Positions 29,659 through 39,509 of a DNA stretch of 64,000 nt are shown piece by piece (the first letter of the stretch is position 1; the number at the start of each line of letters is the position of its first letter). Source of the stretch: CAWAYR01 sp050250955 (GTDB taxonomy: Bacteria > Acidobacteriota > Vicinamibacteria > Vicinamibacterales > UBA2999); NCBI GenBank assembly GCA_050250955.1, contig JBFWNR010000002.1, forward strand, positions 372,001 through 436,000, written 5' to 3'. A model generated the notes under the pieces. The model was not told the DNA's origin and ran no database searches. It saw only the letters and a list, made by a program, of their open reading frames with translations. Position numbers and translations under genes: made by a program.

Positions 29659-32106
29659 ATGACGAGCCTGCTCACCGATCTGCGTTACGCCGTCCGTTCG
29701 CTGGCCCGCGTCAAGGGACTGGCCCTCACCGTCATCGCCACGCTCGCCCTCGGCATCGGCGCCAACGCCGCCATCTTCAGCGTGGTCCGCGGCGTCCTGC
29801 TGCGGCCGCTGGTCAACCAGGACGCCGACCGGCTCATCTACCTGCGGCAGAGCGCGCCGGGCATCGGCGCCGACAACGCCAACTTCTCGGTGCCGGAGCT
29901 GCGCGACCTGCAGGGCCGGGTGACGTCGCTGTCCGAGTTCGGCGACTTCTCGGTGATCGAGTTCACCATGGTCGGGCTCGGCGAGCCGCGCCAGGTGCGG
30001 GCCGGGGTCGTCGGCGGCTCGTACTTCAACGTGATGGGCCTGCGGCCGGTGCTCGGCCGGCTCCTCGGGCCCGGCGACGATGGTCCCAACGCCGCCGGCG
30101 CCGCCGTCCTCACCCACCGCTTCTGGACCTCGGCCTTCCAGTCCGATCCGTCGATCGTCGGCAAGACGGTGCGCTTCGGCGACCGCACCGCCACGATCGT
30201 CGGCGTCCTGGAACCGTCGGTGCCCTACCCGACCGAGACCGAGATCATCGCCAACGTCGTCACCAGTCCGCACCATCTCGACGCCACGATGGTGGACGGC
30301 CGCGTCCACCGCATGACCGAGCTCTTCGGACGGCTGGCGCCGGGCGTCGACCTGGCCACCGCCCGGGCCGAGCTGCAGACGGCGCACGCGGCGATCGTCA
30401 AGGAGTATCCGGAGGCCTATCCGGCGCAGGCCAATTTCCGCATCGACGTCGTCGGTCTGCGCGACCAGATCATCTCGCCGGCGCGCACGGTGCTGCTGGT
30501 GCTGCTGGCCGCCTCGGGCCTCATCTTCGTCATCGCCTGTTCCAACGTCGCCAACCTGATCCTCGCCCGCTCGGTGCGCCGCGAGGGCGAGCTGGCGGTG
30601 CGCGCCGCGCTGGGCGCCTCGGCCGGGGCGCTGCGCCGCACCCTGCTGGCCGAGAGCCTGCTGCTCTGCGGCGCCGGCGCCGCGCTGGCGCTGCTGCTGG
30701 CCCGGCCGATGGTCGGGGTGCTGTCGCGCTACGCGGCGCGGTTCTCGGTGCGGGCGCTCGACGTGACCGTGGACGCCACCCTGCTGTGGGTCGGCGCCGC
30801 GCTCGCCCTGGTCGCCGCGGTGCTGCTCGCCTACGTGCCCAAGCTGCCGACCGCCGACGGCGCCAACACGGTGAGCCTGGCCACCGGCGGCGCCCGGATC
30901 ACCAGCGGCACCAACCGCCGGCTGCGGCTGTTCGCGATGACGCAGATCGCCGCGTCGTTCGTGCTGCTGGCCGGCGCCGGCATGCTGCTCACGACGCTGG
31001 TGGCGCTGCAGCGCACCCGCACCGGGTTCGTCACCGAGAACGTGCTGGCCGTGAACGTGCCGGTCGTCGACTACACGCGCAAGCCCGAAGAGATCGTCGG
31101 CCTGTATCGCGAGGCGGTGCGCCGGCTCGCCGCCCTGCCCGGCGTCCAGAGCGTGGCCGTCGGCACCAACGTGCCGTGGCGCGATCCGGGATTCTTCGCC
31201 GCGCAGTTCACCGTCGAGGGCTACAACAAGTCGGCCGGCGAGGACGACCCGCGGGCCCAGTTCCGGACCGTCACGCCCAACTACTTCAGCACGCTGGGCG
31301 TGCCGATCGTCGCCGGCCGCGACTTCACCGAGAACGACCGCCGCGGCGAAGAGCGGGTGGTCATCGTCAGCCAGAGCCTGGCGGAACGGATGTTCCCGGG
31401 CCAGGACGCCGTCAACCGCCGCTTCCAGTGGACCGACCCGGTGATCAAGTTCATCGACGTGAGCGGCGACCTGCGGCGCATCGTCGGCGTCGCCGCCGAC
31501 GTGGACGACGAGCACATCATCCCGACGCCCCGGATGACCGTCTACCACCCGCTCGAGCAGGAGATGGGCGGCGGCCGGCTGTTCCTCAAGACCAGCGTCG
31601 ACCCGTATTCGCTGGTCCCGACCGTCACGCGGACGATCCGGGAGCTGTCGGCCGATCAGCCGGTGGAGCGGGCCGCCACCCTCGACGACGTGCGCGCCGA
31701 GGTGCTGTCGCCCAACCGGCTGAGCGCCCTCGTCTTCGGCGGCTTCGCCTCGGTGGCGCTGCTCATCGCGGTGGTGGGCGTGGCCGGCGTGCTCGCCTTC
31801 TCGGTGAGCGCCCGCACCCGCGAGTTCGGGGTGCGGCTGGCGATCGGATCGGCGCCCCGCCATCTGCTGCTCGGCGTGCTGCGCGAAGGGGCGGTCATCG
31901 CCGGCGCCGGGATTCTCGCCGGCGTGGTCGGCGGCGTGATCCTCGCCCGGGTGGTCGGCGCCTACGTCGAGGGCGTGGCCATCCCCGACCTGCTGCCGTC
32001 GCTGCTGGCCGCCCTGGTGCTCATCGCCGCCGCGGTGCTGGCCTCGTTCGTCCCGGCGATGCGCGCCGCCCGCGTCGACGTCATGCAGGCGCTGCGCTCC
32101 GAGTAG
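29659..32106 (+). CDS. ADOP-type ABC transporter permease (MacB/FtsX-like)
   Basis: The 815-residue permease has the layout of acidobacterial duplicated orphan permeases: TM1 in VIATLALGIGANAAIFSVV, a MacB periplasmic domain, three membrane helices (about 275-390) forming the first FtsX domain, a second MacB-like TM/periplasmic domain (about 430-690), and a C-terminal FtsX domain ending RAARVDVMQALRSE. No ATPase gene is adjacent, as is normal for this family. The substrate is unknown. An internal ATG at 29659 matches the family N-terminus (DLRYAVRSL) and fits the promoter at 29601-29630; ATG 29620 is an alternative. Confidence 0.92.
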   Translation: MTSLLTDLRYAVRSLARVKGLALTVIATLALGIGANAAIFSVVRGVLLRPLVNQDADRLIYLRQSAPGIGADNANFSVPELRDLQGRVTSLSEFGDFSVIEFTMVGLGEPRQVRAGVVGGSYFNVMGLRPVLGRLLGPGDDGPNAAGAAVLTHRFWTSAFQSDPSIVGKTVRFGDRTATIVGVLEPSVPYPTETEIIANVVTSPHHLDATMVDGRVHRMTELFGRLAPGVDLATARAELQTAHAAIVKEYPEAYPAQANFRIDVVGLRDQIISPARTVLLVLLAASGLIFVIACSNVANLILARSVRREGELAVRAALGASAGALRRTLLAESLLLCGAGAALALLLARPMVGVLSRYAARFSVRALDVTVDATLLWVGAALALVAAVLLAYVPKLPTADGANTVSLATGGARITSGTNRRLRLFAMTQIAASFVLLAGAGMLLTTLVALQRTRTGFVTENVLAVNVPVVDYTRKPEEIVGLYREAVRRLAALPGVQSVAVGTNVPWRDPGFFAAQFTVEGYNKSAGEDDPRAQFRTVTPNYFSTLGVPIVAGRDFTENDRRGEERVVIVSQSLAERMFPGQDAVNRRFQWTDPVIKFIDVSGDLRRIVGVAADVDDEHIIPTPRMTVYHPLEQEMGGGRLFLKTSVDPYSLVPTVTRTIRELSADQPVERAATLDDVRAEVLSPNRLSALVFGGFASVALLIAVVGVAGVLAFSVSARTREFGVRLAIGSAPRHLLLGVLREGAVIAGAGILAGVVGGVILARVVGAYVEGVAIPDLLPSLLAALVLIAAAVLASFVPAMRAARVDVMQALRSE

Positions 32107-32167
32107 TCCTGCCCCGGACTGGCGATCGCCGGCCGTTCAATGATGTAGTGGGTCTGGAGGCCCGCTC

Positions 32168-32716
32168 ATGACCGCGCGACTGCCCCTGCTCCTCGCCGCC
32201 GCGGCGATGCTCCCGGCGCTGCTGGCCGCCGGGCAACCGGCCCGCGAACAGATTGCTCTGGGCGCCACGACGGCCCAGCGCAACGAGGCCGCGCGCCTCC
32301 TGGTGCCGCTGCTGAAGGACGTCCGGCGTCGCGCCGACGACCGCTGGCAGGTGAGCCCGGGCACCGTGCCCGACTCGCCGTTTGCCGGCACCCAGACGAC
32401 GCTCTTCGCCGTCACCCTCGGCCAGCGGTCGGTGCCGGTGGACCCGCGGGTCGTGGCGGCGATGGACCGGCTGATCGGCTGGGAGATCGACGACCCGGCG
32501 GCAGCCGAGACCGGCGCGCTCTTCGATCGCTGGCTGGGCGCGCTCATGGAGCGCAACACCGGCGCCGCGCTGGTCCAGGGCCGCGGCCCGTGCGACCTCG
32601 GCTGCATGACCCGGCGGATGACGACCCTCGACGAGTCGTGGGGGTCGCCCCGCACCCGCGGCGAAGCCCGCGACGAGGTGCTGCTCGACGCGCTGACCCA
32701 GGTCGTCACCAAGTAG
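32168..32716 (+). CDS. Exported protein of unknown function
   Basis: A 182-residue protein with a signal peptide (cleavage near LLAAGQPA) and a mature region of mixed helices with a Cys pair in GPCDLGCM. No family is recognised. GGAGG (32156-32160) lies 7 bases before ATG 32168. It follows the ADOP permease by 61 bases and converges on the M20 hydrolase with nine bases between the stops. Confidence 0.75.
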   Translation: MTARLPLLLAAAAMLPALLAAGQPAREQIALGATTAQRNEAARLLVPLLKDVRRRADDRWQVSPGTVPDSPFAGTQTTLFAVTLGQRSVPVDPRVVAAMDRLIGWEIDDPAAAETGALFDRWLGALMERNTGAALVQGRGPCDLGCMTRRMTTLDESWGSPRTRGEARDEVLLDALTQVVTK

Positions 32717-32725
32717 CGGCGGCGA

Positions 32726-34066
32726 TCACACGCTGTCGCGGCGGTCGAGATCGAGCACCGTGGCCAGCAGCGTCTGCGCACCGCGCGTGCAGTCGTCCCA
32801 GCTGGTCCGCTCGCGCGGCGAGTGGCTGATGCCGGCGATGCTGGGCACGAAGATCATCCCCATCGGGCACAGCGCCGCGATCATCTGCGCGTCGTGCCCG
32901 GCGCCGCTCGGCAGCCGCCGGGTGGCCAGCCCGAGCCGCTCGGCGGCGCGGCCGATGGCCTGCTGCACGCCCGGCTCGGCGGGCGCCGGCGGATTGGTCG
33001 TCGCCAGCGTGAGGGTGATCGCCGTGCCGGTCTCGGCGGCGATCGCCGCCGCCTCGCGCCGCGCCTCGGCGCCGAGCGCGTCGAGCACGTCGGCCGACAG
33101 ATCCCGGAACTCGATGCTCAAAGTGACGCGGCCGGGCACGACGTTGGGGGAGTTCGGCTCCACCTCCAGCCGCCCCACCGTGCCCACCTGCCGTCCCTGC
33201 CGCTCGGCGGCGATCCGCCGCACCGCCAGCACCAGCCGCGACGCCGCGACCAGGGCGTCCTGACGCCCGTCCATCGGCGTGGTGCCGGCGTGGTTGGCCA
33301 TGCCCTCGACGACGACGTCGTAGCGGTGGATGGCGACGATGCCCTCGACGATGCCGATCGGCACCGCGGCGCGCTCCAGCGTCCCGCCCTGCTCGATGTG
33401 CAGTTCGACGTAGGCGTGCCAGGCGCCGCGCGGCCGCACCGCCGTCTCGATCCGCGCCGGGTCGCCGCCGATGCGCAGCAGCGCGTCGGCGCGGCGCAGG
33501 CCGTTCCAGGTCTGGTCGAGGTCGCCGGCCTTGAGATCGCCGGCGACGATGCGGCTGCACGCCGTGCCCTTGCCGAAGGCCGTGCTCTCCTCGTGCGCCC
33601 ACAGCACCAGTTCGAGGGGGTGGCGGATGGCGGCGCCGGCGGCCCGCACCGCCTGCAGCACCTCGAGGCCGGCGAGCGTGCCCAGGTCGCCATCGAAATT
33701 GCCGCCGCTCGGCACCGAGTCGATGTGCGAGCCGAACAGGATCGGCGGCCCGCTCCCGTCGCCGAGACGGACGAACACGTTGCCGGCGGCATCGACGCGC
33801 GGCGTCAACCCCGCGGCTCGCACCTCGTCGAGGAACCAGGCCCGCGCGGCGAGGTCGGCGTCCGAGTAGGCGACCCGGCTCACCCCCGACGCGAACGAGC
33901 CGCCGGCCGGACGGCCGAATCGGCTCAACTGCTCGAGGCGGTGGCGCAGCCGCGCGCCGTCGACCACCGGGCCGGACGAGGGCTGGGCCCGGCCCCGCAC
34001 CGACGCGCCGAGCAGCGTCGCCCCGGTGGCCACCAGCCACTCGCGACGGGTCGGCCCGGCGCCCAT
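32726..34066 (-). CDS. M20-family Zn hydrolase (allantoate amidohydrolase / N-carbamoyl-amino-acid hydrolase type), Tat signal
   Basis: The 446-residue protein starts with a probable Tat signal (TRREWLVATG, cleavage near GRAQ). The hydantoinase/carbamoylase fold shows metal ligands in GSHIDSV, NFDGDLG, AHEES and VELHIEQG, the substrate-binding HAGTTPM and the C-terminal GAGHDAQ. The family cleaves N-carbamoyl-L-amino acids, allantoate or ureidoglycine. Its ATG is two bases after the stop of the molybdenum hydroxylase large subunit, so the three genes form one operon. Coupling of a ring hydroxylase with ureide hydrolysis suggests N-heterocycle breakdown in the periplasm; this is inference. Confidence 0.9.
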   Translation of the reverse strand: MGAGPTRREWLVATGATLLGASVRGRAQPSSGPVVDGARLRHRLEQLSRFGRPAGGSFASGVSRVAYSDADLAARAWFLDEVRAAGLTPRVDAAGNVFVRLGDGSGPPILFGSHIDSVPSGGNFDGDLGTLAGLEVLQAVRAAGAAIRHPLELVLWAHEESTAFGKGTACSRIVAGDLKAGDLDQTWNGLRRADALLRIGGDPARIETAVRPRGAWHAYVELHIEQGGTLERAAVPIGIVEGIVAIHRYDVVVEGMANHAGTTPMDGRQDALVAASRLVLAVRRIAAERQGRQVGTVGRLEVEPNSPNVVPGRVTLSIEFRDLSADVLDALGAEARREAAAIAAETGTAITLTLATTNPPAPAEPGVQQAIGRAAERLGLATRRLPSGAGHDAQMIAALCPMGMIFVPSIAGISHSPRERTSWDDCTRGAQTLLATVLDLDRRDSV

Positions 34067-34068
34067 GG

Positions 34069-36438
34069 TCACACGCCGGCGGCCTGGAGCGCCGCCAGGA
34101 CCCGCTCGGGCCGGAACGGCACCCGGCGGAGCCTGACCCCGGTGGCATCGAAGATGGCGTTGGCCACCGCCGCCATGAGCGGCTTGCACACGGTCTCGCC
34201 GGCGCCGTAGTGCGGCAGGTCCTCGCGGTCGGGCCGCGGGTCGCCGTTGACGAGCACGACGTCGATCCGCTCGGGCGTGTCGGCGTGGGTCAGGGTCGGC
34301 GAGCTGGCCCAGTCGACGCTGGTCACCCTGGCGGTGTCGAAGCGCACCTCCTCGTGGAGTGCGCGGCTGAGCGAGTGCAGCATCCCGCACTCGATGGTCC
34401 GGGTCAGCGCCTGCGGGTTGATCACCAGGCCGCAGTCGTGGGCGCAGGTGATGCGTTTCGCCCAGACGCGGCCGGTGCGCCGGTTGACCTCCACCTCGAC
34501 GACCTGGGCGACCACCGTCTGGCTGCGGAACGCGTAGGCCAGCCCGCGACCGGTCAGCACCTCCCCGGCCCCGCGCGGCTTCGGCGACGGTCGCGCGTCC
34601 CAGCCGCAGGCCTTCAGCGCCGCGTCGAGGACGGCGATCGAGCGGGCGCGCTTGAAGCCGCTGTCGTCGTCGCTGGCGCCGGTGAGCAACGCGCGGCGAA
34701 ACGCCGCCGGATCGGTACGGGCGGCGGCCGCCAGTTCGTCGATGAAGGACTCTGACGCGAAGGTGACCTGGGGCCCGTCGGGGTCGCGCAGGTTGCCGGT
34801 GCGCAGCGGCGTCTCCCAGACCAGCGGCAGGCCGACGACGTGGGTCGTCTGCCGGCGGTTGGCGATCGCGTACATGTCCGACGGCAGCGACGCCCGGCCG
34901 CGGGCCGGGGTGGCCTTGCGCCGGCCGGTGAGCTGCGCCACCAGCACCGTGTCGTGTTCGTTGTAGCCCAGGTGGTTGTGATCGGCGGCCCGGGCCTCGT
35001 AGTCGAGCGCGACCAGGCGGCCACTCGCGTCGAGCCCGCCGCGCAGCGTCACCGCGTAGGCAGGTCCCTTGGTGTCCCAGGCCGTCTCCTCGTCGCGCAT
35101 CCACTGCACCCGGACCGGGCGGCCCAGCTCGGTGGCGAGGAAGGCGGCCTCGAAGCCGGCATCGTCGGCGGCGGTGCGGCCGTAGGCCTGCGGGCCGTCC
35201 ATCCACACCACGCGGACCCGATCGCGCGGCATCTGCAGGAACTCGGCGACGCCGTTGCGCAGGCCGTAGGACTTCATGTCGTTGGAGTAGATGGTCAGCT
35301 GGCCGCCGGTGGGATCGGCCGTCGCATGTGCCGGTCCCATCGCCGTGTGGCCCTGGAACGGCACGTCGTAGCGGGCCTCGACCACCGTGGCCGCCGTGGC
35401 GAACCCGGCATCGGGATCGCCGGCGACCACCGGCGCGCCGCTGGAGGTCGGCGTCGCCGCGCGCATGTACTCGAACAACCGGTCCGAGCCGGGGAACGGC
35501 GGCGTGGCCGGGGTGCGCCACTCGCATGTCAGCGCCCGGGCGCCGCGGATCGCCTGCTCCTCACGTTCGAAGACGACGGCGACGTAGTTGCCGCGGGTCA
35601 CCACCCGCACGAACCCGGGCAGGCCGCGCACCGACGCCTCGTCCACGGCAACCAGGGTCGCGCCGGCCGACGGCGGCTTGACGTTGCGAGCGTGCACCAT
35701 CCCCGGCAGCCTCACGTCCACGGCCCAGCGCAGCGAGCCGTCCACCTTGGCGGGGATGTCGTAGCGCGGCGGCGACTGGCCGACGTGCGTGAGCGCCGAC
35801 ACCGGCTTGACGCGCGCCTGGCCGGTCGTGGCGTCCACGTTGCGGCCCTCGAGCGTCACGTTGAAGCGCCGGCCGCCGATGAGTTCGCCGTAGCTGACCC
35901 GCCGGCTGGCGTCGCCGCGCCGCGAGACGACGCCGTCGGTCACCAGCAGCTCGCCGGCCGGCACGCCGAGGCGCGCCGCCGCCAGGTCGACGAGCACGCG
36001 GCGGGCTTCGGCCGCCACCCGGCGCATCGGCCAGCCGTCCACCTGCAGGGCGTCGGAGCCGCCCGAGCCGCCCTGATCGACGGTGACGTCGGTGCTGCCC
36101 ATGACCACGCTGGTGCGGTCGTAGGCGAGATCGAGTTCGTCGGCCAGCAGCTGGCGGAACGCGGTACCGGTACCCTGGCCGAGATCGGTCTTGCCGACAA
36201 ACAGCGTCGCCGAGGAATCCGGACGGATCACGATCCACGAATCGAGCTGGCGGAAGTCGGGATCGGGATAGGGGCCGGCCGCTGCCGACGCGCCCGGCTG
36301 GCCGGCCCGGAGCGCCGGGGCCGCGGCCAGCCCGACGACGAAGAGGCCCGACTGGGTCAGGAAGCGGCGACGCGACGCGGCGAAGCGCCGTTCGGCGGCG
36401 AGCACCTGCGCCGGCACGACGTTCGAGGAGCGGCTCAT
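34069..36438 (-). CDS. IorB-type molybdenum hydroxylase large subunit, Tat signal
   Basis: The 789-residue protein matches isoquinoline 1-oxidoreductase beta-type subunits: Tat signal (SRRRFLTQSG), split Ald_Xan_dh_C2-like halves, VGKTDLGQGTGT and late GAGETVCKPLM with the catalytic Glu. It needs only the small FeS partner and no FAD subunit; electrons normally go to a cytochrome. Its start overlaps the FeS subunit stop (ATGA). No c-type cytochrome gene is adjacent, so the electron acceptor is unknown. It differs clearly from the two XdhA-type large subunits at 7.3 and 21.2 kb. Confidence 0.92.
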   Translation of the reverse strand: MSRSSNVVPAQVLAAERRFAASRRRFLTQSGLFVVGLAAAPALRAGQPGASAAAGPYPDPDFRQLDSWIVIRPDSSATLFVGKTDLGQGTGTAFRQLLADELDLAYDRTSVVMGSTDVTVDQGGSGGSDALQVDGWPMRRVAAEARRVLVDLAAARLGVPAGELLVTDGVVSRRGDASRRVSYGELIGGRRFNVTLEGRNVDATTGQARVKPVSALTHVGQSPPRYDIPAKVDGSLRWAVDVRLPGMVHARNVKPPSAGATLVAVDEASVRGLPGFVRVVTRGNYVAVVFEREEQAIRGARALTCEWRTPATPPFPGSDRLFEYMRAATPTSSGAPVVAGDPDAGFATAATVVEARYDVPFQGHTAMGPAHATADPTGGQLTIYSNDMKSYGLRNGVAEFLQMPRDRVRVVWMDGPQAYGRTAADDAGFEAAFLATELGRPVRVQWMRDEETAWDTKGPAYAVTLRGGLDASGRLVALDYEARAADHNHLGYNEHDTVLVAQLTGRRKATPARGRASLPSDMYAIANRRQTTHVVGLPLVWETPLRTGNLRDPDGPQVTFASESFIDELAAAARTDPAAFRRALLTGASDDDSGFKRARSIAVLDAALKACGWDARPSPKPRGAGEVLTGRGLAYAFRSQTVVAQVVEVEVNRRTGRVWAKRITCAHDCGLVINPQALTRTIECGMLHSLSRALHEEVRFDTARVTSVDWASSPTLTHADTPERIDVVLVNGDPRPDREDLPHYGAGETVCKPLMAAVANAIFDATGVRLRRVPFRPERVLAALQAAGV

Positions 36439-36929
36439 CGCGCCCCTCCGTCCGCGGCCGCGGCCGGCGCCGGCAACAACCCGGCGGCGCGTTTGATCGC
36501 CGCCTGCACGCGGTAATAGGTCATGCACCGACACAGCGTGCGCGACATCGCCTGGCGGATCTCGGCGTCGGTGGGCCGCGGCGTCCGATCGAGCAGCACC
36601 TTGGCGGTGAGAATCTGGCCGTTCTGGCAGAACCCGCACTGCGGCACCTGCTCGTCGATCCACGCCTGCTGCACCGGGTGCAGCCGGCCCTCCTGGGCCA
36701 GGCCCTCCAGGGTCGTAATCGCGCGGCCCTCGACCGAGCCGACCTGGCGAACGCACGAGCGCACCGCGTCGCCGTCCACGATCACGGTGCAGGCGCCGCA
36801 CTGCCCCAGTCCGCAGCCGAACCGCGGCCCCTGGACGCCGACGTCGTTGCGGAGCACGTACAGGAGCGGCGTCGACGGATCGGCGTCGACGGTGTGCGTG
36901 CGGCCGTTGACGCGCAGCGTGATCGGCAT
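36435..36929 (-). CDS. IorA-type (2Fe-2S) subunit
   Basis: The 164-residue subunit has both [2Fe-2S] sites: FGCGLGQCGACTV plus a following SC for the first, and PQCGFCQNGQ with LCRC for the second. It has no signal peptide and would be exported with the Tat-bearing large subunit. GGGGAGAC precedes ATG 36929. An Ala/Pro-rich tail ends the protein where it overlaps the large subunit start. It is the first gene of an operon with the large subunit and the M20 hydrolase. Confidence 0.93.
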   Translation of the reverse strand: MPITLRVNGRTHTVDADPSTPLLYVLRNDVGVQGPRFGCGLGQCGACTVIVDGDAVRSCVRQVGSVEGRAITTLEGLAQEGRLHPVQQAWIDEQVPQCGFCQNGQILTAKVLLDRTPRPTDAEIRQAMSRTLCRCMTYYRVQAAIKRAAGLLPAPAAAADGGAR

Positions 36930-37034
36930 ACGTGGTCTCCCCGGCCCGTCGCGCGGGCCCGGTGGCAGTGTCACGGACGGCGCCGCCGAATGCAAGCCAG
37001 GCCATGGCCATGGCGATACGATGGCGACACGGCC

Positions 37035-37307
37035 ATGGACGACACGCCCGACGACGCGGTGGACGTCCCGATCGAGCGCGAGCTCGACCTGCACGCGTTC
37101 CATCCCCGTGACATCCCGGCGGTGGTCGACGAGTACCTGACGGCGGCCCGCGCCGCCGGGCTCGACGTGGTGCGCCTCGTGCACGGCCGCGGCATCGGCG
37201 TCCAGCGCGGCATCGTCCAGGCGGCCCTGGAGCGGCATCCGGCCGTGGTCGCCTTCTGGGACGACACCGCCTCGCACCTGGGCGCGACGATCGCCCGGCT
37301 ACACTAA
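37035..37307 (+). CDS. Small Smr-domain protein
   Basis: A 90-residue protein consisting of one Smr domain: ELDLHAFHP (LDLHG-like motif) and VRLVHGRGIG (HGxG motif). Stand-alone Smr domains bind or nick structured nucleic acids; MutS2 and ribosome-collision factors carry them. No mutS gene is nearby, so the target is unknown. It ends four bases before the PKD/LamG protein start. Confidence 0.85.
   Translation: MDDTPDDAVDVPIERELDLHAFHPRDIPAVVDEYLTAARAAGLDVVRLVHGRGIGVQRGIVQAALERHPAVVAFWDDTASHLGATIARLH
37300..37305 (+). promoter_or_regulatory. -10-like hexamer for a leaderless start
   Basis: TACACT, overlapping the Smr stop region, ends six bases before ATG 37312, which has no Shine-Dalgarno sequence. 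Confidence 0.35.
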
Positions 37308-37311
37308 CAAG

Positions 37312-39444
37312 ATGGGGTGGCGCGGAGCAGCGTGCGGCCGCGTGGCGACGGGCGTGGCGGGCCTGCTGGTCGTGGTGCTGACCGGCTCCGCCGCCGGCCA
37401 GGACCCCCCCGCGCCGATCGTCGACGCCGGACCGGACCAGACGATTGTCGCCCCGGGCGTCGCCAGCCTCGACGGCACGGTGACCTCGGACCAGCTGGTC
37501 ACCGTGCGGTGGACCGTCGTCAGCGGGCCCGGCTCGGTGGAGTTCGTCGATGCCAACGCCGAGGACACCCAGGCAGCGATGGCGACCATCGGCACCTACG
37601 TGCTGCGCCTGAACGTCTCGGACGGCATCGCGGCGGCGCGTGACGAGGTCACGATCACCGTGGTCGCGGCCAACGACCCGCCGTTCGTGTCGGCCGGGCC
37701 CGACCTGGCCATCGCCATCGACGACGCCGCGAGACTGGACGGCAGCGCCGGCGACGACGGCCGGCCCTCGCCGCTCAGCATCGCCTGGAGCGTCGTCGCC
37801 GGGCCGGGCACGGTGACGATGCCCGACGCGACGGCGATCCGCACTTCGGCCCGGTTCGGCGCCCCGGGCACCTACGTGCTGCGCGTCACCGCCACCGACG
37901 GCGCCAGCGAGGCCGTCGACGAGGTCACCGTGACGGTGACGGCGGCCAACGCCCCGCCCACCGTGTCGGCCGGCCCGAGCCGGACCATCACGCTGCCGGC
38001 GCCGGTGCAGCTGGCCGGCACGGCCAACGACGACGGCCAGCCGGAGTCGCCCGGCACGCTGACGCTGGCCTGGAGCGTGGTCCGCGGGCCCGGCGCGGTC
38101 ACGTTCCTGGCCCCGGACAGCGCGCAGACCTCGGCGCGCTTCGCGGTCGCCGGCAGCTACCTTCTGCGTCTCACCGCCTTCGACGGCGCGGTGAAGGTCC
38201 ATGACGAGGTGACGGTGACGGTGGCGCCGCCGCCGGCCGACACGGCGCTCCTCGCCGCCTACGGCTTCGACGAGGGGGCGGGGACGACCGTGCCGGACCG
38301 GACCGGCCACGGCCCGCCGCTCACGCGTCATGGCGCCACGTGGATTCCCGGCGGACGCCACGGCGGGGCGATGGCCTTCGACGGCGTCAAGAACCGCCTC
38401 GAAGGCGCCCCGCTTCTGCTGCCGGCGACGTTCACCGTGATGGCCTGGACGCTCGACACCAGCCCGCTGCCGCTCGAGACGGTGCTCAGCATCGGTCCCG
38501 AGCGGACCTTGAAGCTCGCCGGCGGCGACGTGCTGTTCACGACGCCGAACGGCGACGTCCGCTTCGGGCCGACCGGTGCGCCCGACGCCTGGCACCACGT
38601 CGCGGTGACCTCGGACGGCGAGACGCTGCGGGCGTTCGTGGACGGCGCGCCGACGGGTGCCCCTCAACCGGTGGCCGTCGGCGCCGCCGAAGGGCCGCTG
38701 CACGTGGGCGCCTGGCCGCTCGGCGCGCCCGTGGACTTCTTCGGCGGTGCGCTCGACGACGTCCGCGTCTACGGCCGGGCGCTGTCGGCCGCCGAGATTG
38801 CCCGCGACATGCGGACGCCGATCGGCGGCGCGTCGCGTGCCGACACCGACGCGCCGCGGGTCACCCTCGACGCACCGGCCGGCGGCGAAGTGCTGTCGGA
38901 GGTCGTCACCCTCACCGCGTCGGCCAGCGACGACGTCGGGGTCAGCGCGGTGCGCTTCGTCCTCGACGGCGAGCCGCTCGGCGGCGAGGTCAGCGCGCCG
39001 CCCTACTGGATGACCTGGGATACGCGCACGGCCGCCAACGGCCCCCACCGGCTGCAGGTGACGGCGCGCGACGCCGCCGGCAATCGCAGCACGACCCCGG
39101 CCCGGCCCGTGACGGTGACCAACCCGCGTCCGGCCGAGGACAATCGGCCGCCGGCCGTATCGGCCGGCGTCGACCTGTCGCTGGCCCGGCCGGGTCCGGC
39201 GCTGCTCGAGGGCACGGCGAGTGACGACGGCCGGCCGTCGCCCGGCACGCTGACGATCACGTGGAGCGTCGAGAGCGGCCCCGGCGACGTCCGCTTCGAC
39301 ACCCCGGACGGCGCCCGGACCGTCGTCCACTTCGCCGCCGTCGGGGTCTACGTGCTGCGCCTGACCGCCACCGATGGCGCGTTGACGGCCAGCGACGTCG
39401 TCGTCGTGACCGTCGGTCCGAGTGGCCCGCCGGCGCCGCCCTGA
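37312..39444 (+). CDS. Secreted PKD/LamG multidomain surface protein
   Basis: The 710-residue protein has a signal peptide (cleavage near SAAGQD), three PKD-like beta repeats (about 35-310; each begins with a GPDxxI/L strand and ends with a TYVLRLTATDG-like strand), a LamG/concanavalin-A-like domain (about 312-505; ends LDDVRVYGRALSAAEI), a Big-type Ig domain (about 515-605) and a fourth PKD repeat (about 612-705). Such proteins bind polysaccharides or other surfaces. No membrane anchor or sorting signal is seen. The PKD repeats are closely alike, so copy number may vary. Confidence 0.88.
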   Translation: MGWRGAACGRVATGVAGLLVVVLTGSAAGQDPPAPIVDAGPDQTIVAPGVASLDGTVTSDQLVTVRWTVVSGPGSVEFVDANAEDTQAAMATIGTYVLRLNVSDGIAAARDEVTITVVAANDPPFVSAGPDLAIAIDDAARLDGSAGDDGRPSPLSIAWSVVAGPGTVTMPDATAIRTSARFGAPGTYVLRVTATDGASEAVDEVTVTVTAANAPPTVSAGPSRTITLPAPVQLAGTANDDGQPESPGTLTLAWSVVRGPGAVTFLAPDSAQTSARFAVAGSYLLRLTAFDGAVKVHDEVTVTVAPPPADTALLAAYGFDEGAGTTVPDRTGHGPPLTRHGATWIPGGRHGGAMAFDGVKNRLEGAPLLLPATFTVMAWTLDTSPLPLETVLSIGPERTLKLAGGDVLFTTPNGDVRFGPTGAPDAWHHVAVTSDGETLRAFVDGAPTGAPQPVAVGAAEGPLHVGAWPLGAPVDFFGGALDDVRVYGRALSAAEIARDMRTPIGGASRADTDAPRVTLDAPAGGEVLSEVVTLTASASDDVGVSAVRFVLDGEPLGGEVSAPPYWMTWDTRTAANGPHRLQVTARDAAGNRSTTPARPVTVTNPRPAEDNRPPAVSAGVDLSLARPGPALLEGTASDDGRPSPGTLTITWSVESGPGDVRFDTPDGARTVVHFAAVGVYVLRLTATDGALTASDVVVVTVGPSGPPAPP

Positions 39445-39496
39445 CGCAGCGCCAGCCCGGCCGTGTCGGTGCCCCGACGGCGATCGACGGCGCTGG

Positions 39497-39502
39497 TACA
39501 AT
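39497..39502 (+). promoter_or_regulatory. Extended -10 for a leaderless start
   Basis: TGGTACAAT (39494-39502) ends seven bases before ATG 39510 of the MBL gene. No ribosome binding site is seen. Confidence 0.45.
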
Positions 39503-39509
39503 CGACGCC

